A stretch of 5,100 nt of DNA from Betaproteobacteria bacterium (GTDB lineage Bacteria; Pseudomonadota; Gammaproteobacteria; Burkholderiales; Burkholderiaceae_C), in the NCBI GenBank assembly GCA_009927195.1, contig RFNL01000332.1:1-5100 (forward strand), given 5' to 3'. Below are positions 1-5,100 of this stretch, piece after piece. Positions within the stretch are counted from its first letter, which is position 1. Every line of letters begins with the position of its first letter. Position numbers and translations under genes: made by a program. The notes under the pieces were generated by a model that saw only the letters and a list, made by a program, of their open reading frames with translations, was not told the DNA's origin and searched no databases.

Positions 1-1281
1 GCCCGCCAGCACCGCTTGCAACCAAAACTCGATTGCCACCTGCTCTTGGCCAAACCGCTGGCCATACACCCGCCAGGGTTTGAGCAGGGCCAAAGCGCGC
101 AAGGCCAGCATGCCCAGCACCAAATGGGTGCCAATCTTCAAGGGCAAGGCCCAGGGCTCTCGGCCGCGCAACACCCGCGCTCGGTCCCATGCGGTCAAGC
201 GCTGCGCCAGAAATGGCGGCAGCAATGCGGCAAACTCGGGCACCCCAGGCTTGAAGTGGTCGTAGACCCGCAGCAAATCGTCTGGTCCGGCACGCACCTC
301 ACGGGCCACCCGCTGCCAGCGGCTGTGACGGCTTTTCAAATCGGCCACGCGAACGATGTCATCAAATGCCATCCACAGCGCCAGCCAACGGGCCATCTCA
401 CGGGTGACAGCCCATCCTTGCAAACCGGCGGCATCGCTATCGGCTTCGGCCTGCCAAACCTGTCGCATGCGGCGCAGATACACCCGTCCATAGGCCTGGT
501 TTTGGTATTCGATCACGCGGGCCAAACCCAGCGCCAACATCTCTTGCACCGCAGCGGGGAAGGCTGCCACCGCCTCTTGCTCGGCCGCTGCCAGCCGGTG
601 CGGGCCTTCGTTGGCAGGTACCGTTTGCTCGGCCAAGGCCGCCCACTGCCTGGGCGCACGCACCGCCTCAAAGGCCAGCGCAAAACCGCGCAAACTGGCA
701 GCGGCTTGTGCCCCTTGACCCAACGCTGACTCAAAATGAACCCGCTCAAAGGGCAACAAACCACTGCCCGCAATCGCCCCCAGCATGACCGCGCTGACCA
801 CGGTGCCCGCTTGCTGGGCCATGGCCGCCATGTCGAGCAGATGGTGTTCGCGGCCAAAGCGGCGCACCACATCCACCAGTTGCACGCTGTCGCGCCGACC
901 ATCGGCCAGTTGCATGCGCTCTTGGGTGGTGAAACTGCGCGCACTGGAGGTGATGATGCGGGTTCGCTCTGGCGAGGCATAGCCCAAACCAATTTGGCGG
1001 GTGGTTTCCAACAATTCAGAGGAGACCAGCGCGTCCAATGCGCCGGGCACAGGATTGAGGCTGAACACCGGCCGTCGCCCCCCGAGTTGCTCCAGCGGCA
1101 GCGGGAAAACCTCCACGTAATACGTGGTGGCCCCGGTGCGCTGGGCCACACCAGGGATGGACGTGCTTTGGGCCAGGTAACCCGCGCAGCGGGCCGTTTC
1201 GATCAGCCATTGGCTGAGGACACCACCGCCCTCTCCGCCCAAGGCGCACAACAACAAAGAAATGGGTTGGGGTGGGGTCAT
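1..1281 (-). CDS. iorB: Indolepyruvate:ferredoxin oxidoreductase beta-subunit-like protein (partial, C-terminus beyond window)
   Basis: Small subunit of a 2-oxoacid:ferredoxin oxidoreductase. With IorA it should decarboxylate aryl-2-oxoacids such as indolepyruvate or phenylpyruvate to the arylacetyl-CoA in the cytoplasm. The minus frame from ATG 1281-1279 stays open for 427 codons to the left edge. Residues about 8-200 look like a POR gamma-type catalytic domain: glycine-rich LGGEGGGVLSQW (14-25), then STSIPGVAQRTGATTYYVE (39-57), matching the family's conserved PG-x-x-QR-x-G segment, then NPVPGALDALVSSEL. Residues about 225-427 form a further Arg/Leu/Ala-rich, probably helical region (YGRVYLRRM 264-272, DHFKPGVPEFAALLP 341-355) that archaeal IorB (about 200 residues) lacks. 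I believe it matches a proteobacterial C-terminal domain also seen in fused IorA proteins (perhaps DUF6537). The start lies 4 bases after the iorA stop, with no strong Shine-Dalgarno, so translational coupling is likely. The family assignment is firm. The true substrate is unknown. Confidence 0.9.
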   Translation of the reverse strand, partial: MTPPQPISLLLCALGGEGGGVLSQWLIETARCAGYLAQSTSIPGVAQRTGATTYYVEVFPLPLEQLGGRRPVFSLNPVPGALDALVSSELLETTRQIGLGYASPERTRIITSSARSFTTQERMQLADGRRDSVQLVDVVRRFGREHHLLDMAAMAQQAGTVVSAVMLGAIAGSGLLPFERVHFESALGQGAQAAASLRGFALAFEAVRAPRQWAALAEQTVPANEGPHRLAAAEQEAVAAFPAAVQEMLALGLARVIEYQNQAYGRVYLRRMRQVWQAEADSDAAGLQGWAVTREMARWLALWMAFDDIVRVADLKSRHSRWQRVAREVRAGPDDLLRVYDHFKPGVPEFAALLPPFLAQRLTAWDRARVLRGREPWALPLKIGTHLVLGMLALRALALLKPWRVYGQRFGQEQVAIEFWLQAVLAG

Positions 1282-1285
1282 GCAG

Positions 1286-3439
1286 TCAAGCCGGTTGCAT
1301 GGCACGCACCAGGCGGGCGCGCAAGGCCGCCCAGACACGCTCCCAGGGTTTGGGGTTTTGCACCACTTCAGCACGGTAAAAACTCGGACACAAAGTGGCC
1401 GCATGCGCATTGGCGCCGCACAAACCGCAGCCCACGCATCCGTCGATGACGGTGGCCACCGGGTCGGTCTTGAGCGGGTCGGGGTTGTCTTTGAGGGTCA
1501 GGGTGGGGCAACCCGACAAGCGGATGCAGGCATGGTCGCCATTGCACACATCTTCGTCCACGCCGTACTTGACCCGCACCACCCGCTTGCCGCTGCGCAG
1601 CAACTGCGCGATCCAAGGCTTGATGCGGCGCTGGCGTTCCAACTGGCACTCACCCTCTGCGATGATGACTTTGAGGCCGGTGAAATCATGGGTCAAAGCC
1701 TCTTTGAGGGTGCGCCTCATCCGGTCCACCTCGTAGGTGTGCACGCTGCGCATCCACTGCACGCCCATGCCGCGCAAGGTGGTTTCAATGGTTTGGTTGG
1801 TGTGGGCCAGGCTGTGCTGTTTGTCTGAGGCCAAAGCTTTGGCCACATTGCTGGGGGTGGAGTGGATGTCTTGGGTGCCAGTGGCCGAGGTGTAGCCGTT
1901 CTTGAAAATCAGCAGCACCGCGTCGTCGTTGTTGAACAAGGCGCTTTGCACACCGGTGAGCAAACCGTTGTGCCAAAACCCACCGTCGCCCATGATGGCC
2001 AGGCTGCGCCGCTGCATCATGGGCGACACCCCAGCGCGGCTGGCCAAGCTCATGCCGTAGCCCAAGATCGAATGGCCGCTGGAAAACGGCTCAAAAGTGG
2101 CCAAGGCATGGCAGCCAATGTCGGCCGCGATGTGCACCGGGCCGATATCTTGTTGCGCCAGTTTCAAGGCGGCAAACACCGGGCGCTCGGGACAACCCAC
2201 GCAAAAGCCTGGCGGCCGGGCTGGCAAAGGGGTCTCCAACACCTCGGCCACCTGCGCACGGCGTGTTTGGTTGCCCGCCAGCCATGCTTGCGCCGAGGGC
2301 GAAACACAGGTGGGCAGGTAAAGCTGGGCAAATGAGGCCAGGCCCTTGGACAAGACTTCCACGCTGTACTCGCCCGCAGAGGGCAGCCAATCTTTGCCGT
2401 GCAATGGCGTGTTCAGCCCCCTGCGGCGCAGCAAGGTGGCCATGTCTTGCTCGATGTACTCGGGCTGGCCTTCTTCGATCACCATGACCGCTTGCTTGTC
2501 GACGCAAAAGTCGGCAATTTCATCGGGCACCAAAGGGTAGGTGACATTGAGCACCAAGATGGGAATATCGCTTTCGCCCCAGACATTGGCCAAACCCAAC
2601 TGTTGCAGGCTGCGCATCAAGGCGTTGTACAAACCGCCTTGCACCACCAAGCCCACATCGGTGTGGCGGCCGGGCATGTGTTCGTTCAAGCCGTGCTCGG
2701 CGATGTAGCGGCAGGCCGCTGGAATGCGCTCCTGGGTTTTGAGCTTTTCATGCCGAAAGGTCACTGGCGGATGGGCCAATCGCATGTAGTCAAAACCAGC
2801 GGGGTCCTCCATCAGGGCACGGGTGGAAACGGCAGGTGCTTGGTTGTCCTTGGCGGCAAAACTCCCGCGCACATGGCAAGCGCGGATGCGCAACTCCAAT
2901 ATGGCCGGCATATTGGAAGCCTCGGACAGGGCAAAGCCATGCTCGACCATGTCCACCATTTTGGGCAGGTCAGGCCGAGGGTCGAGCAAACACAGGGTGC
3001 TTTTCAGCGCATAGGCATGGGTGCGCTCTTGGATCACCGAGGCCCCTTCGCCGTAGTCTTCGCCCACCACGATCAAAGTGCCCCCCATCACGCCGGGCGA
3101 GGCCAAATTGGAGAGGGCGTCGGCCGCGACATTGGTGCCCACAATCGACTTCCAGGTCACCGCACCGCGCAAGGGGTAGTGCAGGCTCGCACCGAGCATG
3201 GCCGCCGCCGATGCCTCGTTGGCACAGGCCTCCACATGCACGCCCAGTTCATCCATCAGCGGCTTGGCCTGGACCATGACGTCGAGCAAGTGTGAAACCG
3301 GCGCACCTTGGTAACCGCCCACATAAGCCACGCCCGACTGCAACAAGGCTTTGGTGATGGCCAAAATCCCTTCGCCATGAAAGGTATCGCCTTGCCCCAA
3401 GCGCAAAGACCCGATTTCTTCTTTGAATGAAACTTCCAA
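1286..3439 (-). CDS. iorA: Indolepyruvate:ferredoxin oxidoreductase alpha-subunit-like protein, ThDP-dependent
   Basis: Large 717-residue subunit expected to bind thiamine diphosphate and Fe-S clusters and to convert an aryl-2-oxoacid plus CoA to aryl-acyl-CoA, CO2 and reduced ferredoxin. An N-terminal pyrimidine-binding-type domain (about 15-200) contains GYQGAPVSHLLD (42-53) and NEASAAAMLGAS (74-85, with Glu75). A middle domain spans about 255-375. FCVGCPERP (412-420) precedes the ThDP/Mg domain, whose signature is GDGGFWHNG (484-492) followed by Asn514 in KNGYTSATGTQD. A C-terminal two-cluster ferredoxin-like tail has Cys632, Asp635, Cys638, Cys644-Pro and then Cys668, Cys671, Cys674, Cys684-Pro. 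Asp635 sits where a cysteine is usual, and the second motif has nine residues rather than three before its last Cys. The start is TTG at 3439: GGAG lies six bases upstream, an in-frame TAA sits eight codons upstream, and the next in-frame ATG is at residue 55, inside the domain. It follows the amidohydrolase by 26 bases and precedes iorB by 4. The IorA family call is strong. Indolepyruvate specificity is only inherited annotation. Confidence 0.93.
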   Translation of the reverse strand: MEVSFKEEIGSLRLGQGDTFHGEGILAITKALLQSGVAYVGGYQGAPVSHLLDVMVQAKPLMDELGVHVEACANEASAAAMLGASLHYPLRGAVTWKSIVGTNVAADALSNLASPGVMGGTLIVVGEDYGEGASVIQERTHAYALKSTLCLLDPRPDLPKMVDMVEHGFALSEASNMPAILELRIRACHVRGSFAAKDNQAPAVSTRALMEDPAGFDYMRLAHPPVTFRHEKLKTQERIPAACRYIAEHGLNEHMPGRHTDVGLVVQGGLYNALMRSLQQLGLANVWGESDIPILVLNVTYPLVPDEIADFCVDKQAVMVIEEGQPEYIEQDMATLLRRRGLNTPLHGKDWLPSAGEYSVEVLSKGLASFAQLYLPTCVSPSAQAWLAGNQTRRAQVAEVLETPLPARPPGFCVGCPERPVFAALKLAQQDIGPVHIAADIGCHALATFEPFSSGHSILGYGMSLASRAGVSPMMQRRSLAIMGDGGFWHNGLLTGVQSALFNNDDAVLLIFKNGYTSATGTQDIHSTPSNVAKALASDKQHSLAHTNQTIETTLRGMGVQWMRSVHTYEVDRMRRTLKEALTHDFTGLKVIIAEGECQLERQRRIKPWIAQLLRSGKRVVRVKYGVDEDVCNGDHACIRLSGCPTLTLKDNPDPLKTDPVATVIDGCVGCGLCGANAHAATLCPSFYRAEVVQNPKPWERVWAALRARLVRAMQPA

Positions 3440-3445
3440 GGCTGG

Positions 3446-3449
3446 CTCC
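3446..3449 (-). promoter_or_regulatory. Ribosome binding site deciding the TTG start of iorA
   Basis: The minus strand reads GGAG followed by six bases and then TTG at 3439. This is good Shine-Dalgarno spacing. Together with the stop codon shortly upstream and the absence of a nearby in-frame ATG, it supports TTG as the real start codon. Confidence 0.65.
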
Positions 3450-3465
3450 GATCCGAATCCTTACC

Positions 3466-4494
3466 TCAGGTCAGTCCCAAAGGTGAGACATTTTTACACG
3501 CCAAACCCAGCAAGCGCGCGGCATTGCCGCCAGCGATGGCTTGCAGGGCCTCGCCTTGCACCCCCGCAGATTGCAACCAAGCCAGCGGGTCTTTTTCGCC
3601 CACCGGGTAGTCGCTGCCCATGACCAAACGGTCCACGCCCACGCGCTCGATCAGCACTTGCAGCACCTGCGGGTCATACACGCATGCGTCGTAATGGAAG
3701 CGGCGCAGCATGGCACTGGGGGTGAGCCCATCCATGTGGCGCACGGTGTCGGGCCGGTTCAAGGTGTTGCGGTCCAAACGCCCCATGTAGTGCGGGAAAT
3801 AGCCGCCGCCATGGGCCATCACCACCTGCAACTGCGGGTGGCGGGTCATCACGCCTTCGTACATCAGCGAGGCCATGCATTTGGTTTCTTCGATCGATTG
3901 ACCCAAAGAGTTCCACAAGGCATAGCGCTGGTACCATGGATCGCGCACCCCTTCCGGGTGCACCCAAGCGACCAATCCGCGCTCGGCCACCACGTTCCAA
4001 AACGGCGCAAACACCGGGTCACCCAAATAAACCCCTTGGTAACTCGACGACAGGTTGAGCACCCGCAGGCCCAAGTGGTCGTGAGCCCGCACCAACTCGG
4101 CCAGCGCCCGCTCAGGGCTTTGCATGGGCAAGACCATGCTGCCCACAAAACGCTGACGGTGCTGGGCCACCCAATCCGCGGCTTGGTCATTGCAGCGCTG
4201 ACACAACTGCGCATCGGTGTCGGCATCGGCCCAAGAGCTGCCTTGCAGCACCGTGCTGGAGCTGATCACCGACACATCGACCCGCCGATCGTCCATATCG
4301 GCCAGCACTTTGAGCGGGTCGAACATGCGCTCGATCAAACTCTGCGCGCCCGGCCGCGGTGCCTTGGCCGGGGTGGCCCCAAAGCCGGTGAACACCGTGC
4401 GGTTGGTGGACGCTTCAAACACCGTGGGGTGGAGCATGTGCGCATGAAAATCGACCACCGGGGCCTGGGATGTGGGGGAGTGCATTGGTTGCAT
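3466..4494 (-). CDS. ACMSD-like amidohydrolase (amidohydrolase-related, PF04909-type)
   Basis: A 342-residue cytoplasmic metal-dependent hydrolase or decarboxylase with a TIM-barrel fold, of the family that includes 2-amino-3-carboxymuconate-6-semialdehyde decarboxylase, gamma-resorcylate decarboxylase and 5-carboxyvanillate decarboxylase. The metal-site pattern is complete: VVDFHAHM (His17, His19) on strand 1, AWVHPEG (His179), MAHGGGYFPHYMGRLDR (His228, Arg239) and VMGSDYP (Asp295). These match the two-His, His, His and Asp set known for ACMSD in order and almost in numbering. Length is normal for the family. Start: ATG 4494 and ATG 4485 (three codons later) are both possible, and neither has a clear Shine-Dalgarno. 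The frame stays open upstream to 4728, but that extension would cross the intergenic region and overlap the divergent gene, and it encodes no family sequence. It is the first gene of the apparent operon with iorAB. Whether it decarboxylates or hydrolyses, and on which substrate, cannot be decided from sequence. Confidence 0.92.
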   Translation of the reverse strand: MQPMHSPTSQAPVVDFHAHMLHPTVFEASTNRTVFTGFGATPAKAPRPGAQSLIERMFDPLKVLADMDDRRVDVSVISSSTVLQGSSWADADTDAQLCQRCNDQAADWVAQHRQRFVGSMVLPMQSPERALAELVRAHDHLGLRVLNLSSSYQGVYLGDPVFAPFWNVVAERGLVAWVHPEGVRDPWYQRYALWNSLGQSIEETKCMASLMYEGVMTRHPQLQVVMAHGGGYFPHYMGRLDRNTLNRPDTVRHMDGLTPSAMLRRFHYDACVYDPQVLQVLIERVGVDRLVMGSDYPVGEKDPLAWLQSAGVQGEALQAIAGGNAARLLGLACKNVSPLGLT

Positions 4495-4516
4495 GGTGTG
4501 TAAAAAACGATGGGGT

Positions 4517-4522
4517 AATATA
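4517..4522 (-). promoter_or_regulatory. Possible -10 box for the amidohydrolase-iorAB operon
   Basis: The minus strand reads TATATT here, four of six matches to TATAAT in the same positions. It would start transcription near 4510 and give a very short leader before ATG 4494. No convincing -35 box sits 16-18 bases upstream (the best candidate, TGCGCA, is poor), so an activator-dependent promoter is possible. This is a weak call based on one hexamer. Confidence 0.25.
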
Positions 4523-4536
4523 CAAAAGCACTTTGT
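4522..4536. repeat. Short inverted repeat, possible operator
   Basis: ACAAA and TTTGT form perfect five-base arms around a five-base centre (AGCAC), directly next to the candidate minus-strand -10 box. The position, between -10 and -35 of that promoter, would suit a regulator site. The arms are short and no regulator gene is visible in the window, so chance is a real alternative. Confidence 0.2.
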
Positions 4537-4572
4537 GTCCTGCGCAGATACCGTTCCGTTGCCATTGTTTTC

Positions 4573-4576
4573 AAGG
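4573..4576 (+). promoter_or_regulatory. Probable ribosome binding site of the Bug-family gene
   Basis: AAGG sits six bases before the ATG at 4583. It is a modest Shine-Dalgarno match at suitable spacing. It supports this ATG, which also gives a complete signal peptide. Confidence 0.45.
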
Positions 4577-4582
4577 CCCCGC

Positions 4583-5100
4583 ATGAACCGCACCCTCCAC
4601 ACTTTTTGGCCCTCACAGCGCCCCCAGCATGGGGCATCGCTGTTCATATCGGCCCTGGCCTTGTTGGCCCAAGTGTGGTGCATTGGGTCGGCATGGGCCC
4701 AGGAATTTCCGCAGAAAACCGTTCGCATCGTGGTCGGTCAAGGCGCAGGCGGGGGCATGGACACCTTGGCGCGCTTGCTCAGCCAACGACTGGCCGCCCC
4801 CTTGGGTCAGGCGGTGGTGGTGGAAAACCGGGTTGGCGCAGGCGGCATCATTGCCACCGATGGGGTGGCCAAATCGCCAGCCGATGGCCACACCTTGTTG
4901 ATGGCCCCGATTGGCAACATGGTGTTCACCCCCATCTTGACCCCCAAACTGCGTTATTCGCCCACCAAAGACTTTGTCCCCGTCTCCTTGGTGGCCAGTT
5001 TTCCCTTGCTGCTGGTGGTCAACACCAAACAAGGCATCATCAGCTTGCCTGATTTGGTGAAATTCATGAAAGCCCAACCCGACAAAGCCAACTATGGCGG
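4583..5100 (+). CDS. Bug/TctC-family tripartite tricarboxylate transporter substrate-binding protein (partial, C-terminus beyond window)
   Basis: N-terminal 172 codons of a periplasmic solute-binding protein of about 320-330 residues (usual family length). Residues 1-39 form a Sec signal peptide: a fairly long N-region with Arg and His, a hydrophobic core LFISALALLAQVW (20-32) and a signal peptidase I site SAWA|QEFP after Ala39. The mature part begins with the typical FPQKTVRIVVGQGAGGGMD (42-60), then ARLLSQRLAAPLGQAVVVE (63-81), then ENRVGAGG (81-88) and VAKSPADGHTLLMAP (95-109). These are hallmarks of the Bug family, which binds carboxylates and other small organic acids between two lobes. 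No TctA/TctB membrane partners are visible; many Bug genes are orphans. It is divergent from the amidohydrolase-iorAB operon and shares its 88-base control region, so co-regulation with that pathway is a reasonable inference. The ligand is unknown. Confidence 0.93.
   Translation, partial: MNRTLHTFWPSQRPQHGASLFISALALLAQVWCIGSAWAQEFPQKTVRIVVGQGAGGGMDTLARLLSQRLAAPLGQAVVVENRVGAGGIIATDGVAKSPADGHTLLMAPIGNMVFTPILTPKLRYSPTKDFVPVSLVASFPLLLVVNTKQGIISLPDLVKFMKAQPDKANYG

Larger units (their letters stand above)
4495..4582. promoter_or_regulatory. Divergent intergenic region with promoters for both transcription units
   Basis: An 88-base gap between the start codons of the minus-strand amidohydrolase and the plus-strand binding-protein gene. 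It is clearly more AT-rich near 4500-4535 than the flanking coding DNA. Both promoters must lie here or inside the neighbouring coding starts. No sigma-70 pair with good boxes at normal spacing is visible on the plus strand. An 8-base palindrome CTGCGCAG (4540-4547) and a doubled pentamer CCGTT (4551-4560) are present but may be chance. Confidence 0.6.

Noticed and set aside
16..1449. Two plus-strand open frames of 237 codons each (16-729 and 736-1449), seemingly tandem
   Set aside because: The first, and most of the second, lie opposite iorB; the second runs into the 3' end of iorA. Equal length is coincidence. The minus frame gives clear IorB motifs throughout.
2399..3295. Plus-strand open frame of 298 codons opposite iorA
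   Set aside because: It lies wholly antisense to a well-supported gene. Its His/Gly/Gln-rich translation shows no recognisable domain, and long antisense frames are common in GC-rich DNA.
3440..3465. Terminator between the amidohydrolase and iorA
   Set aside because: The 26-base spacer shows no stable hairpin with a T-run. It carries the iorA ribosome binding site instead.
3541..4503. Plus-strand open frame of 320 codons opposite the amidohydrolase
   Set aside because: It is a mirror of the amidohydrolase codon pattern, very rich in His, Arg and Gln with no family motif, and it ends just past the amidohydrolase start.
4670..4700. Possible lipoprotein box around Cys33 of the Bug-family protein
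   Set aside because: Residues before the Cys (AQVWC) do not fit a lipobox because Trp precedes the Cys, and a good signal peptidase I site follows at SAWA|Q.
4495..4728. N-terminal extension of the amidohydrolase up to an ATG at 4728
   Set aside because: It would run through the AT-rich intergenic region and overlap about 145 bases of the signal-peptide-bearing divergent gene. The extra sequence has no family similarity, and the usual family start is close to the HxH motif.
4613..5077. Minus-strand open frame of 154 codons opposite the Bug-family gene
   Set aside because: It is antisense to a gene with a signal peptide and several Bug-family motifs, and its translation is low-complexity Gly/His/Gln-rich.

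Overview
The window looks like a piece of a betaproteobacterial chromosome, most likely from a Comamonadaceae-type organism. It is GC-rich (roughly 60% by eye) and gene-dense. It carries a Bug/TctC-type periplasmic binding protein, a family strongly expanded in Betaproteobacteria, and a proteobacterial-style two-gene indolepyruvate oxidoreductase. The taxonomic guess is inference from gene content and codon style. No marker gene is present.

Layout. Three genes lie head to tail on the minus strand, transcribed from right to left. First is an ACMSD-like metal-dependent amidohydrolase (4494 to 3466). After a 26-base gap comes iorA, the large subunit of an indolepyruvate:ferredoxin oxidoreductase-like enzyme (3439 to 1286), which starts with TTG. 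After 4 bases comes iorB, the small subunit (1281 to beyond the left edge, 427 codons visible and open). The short spacers indicate one transcript. An 88-base AT-richer gap (4495-4582) separates the amidohydrolase from a divergent plus-strand gene (4583 to beyond the right edge), which encodes the N-terminal half of a tripartite-tricarboxylate-type (Bug family) solute-binding protein with a signal peptide.

How the genes may work together (inference). The binding protein would capture an organic or aromatic acid in the periplasm. The amidohydrolase would hydrolyse or decarboxylate a ring acid or its cleavage product. IorAB would oxidatively decarboxylate an aryl-2-oxoacid to an aryl-acyl-CoA, passing electrons to ferredoxin. 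This suggests a small catabolic island for an aromatic or heterocyclic acid, but the substrate cannot be read from sequence.

The most notable points are the unusual iron-sulfur ligand patterns of IorA (Asp in place of one cluster cysteine, and a stretched second cluster motif), the long C-terminal extension of IorB, and the combination of an ACMSD-like hydrolase with IorAB. No RNA genes, insertion sequences, CRISPR arrays, convincing terminators or broken genes were seen. The long plus-strand open frames opposite the three minus-strand genes are antisense shadows.
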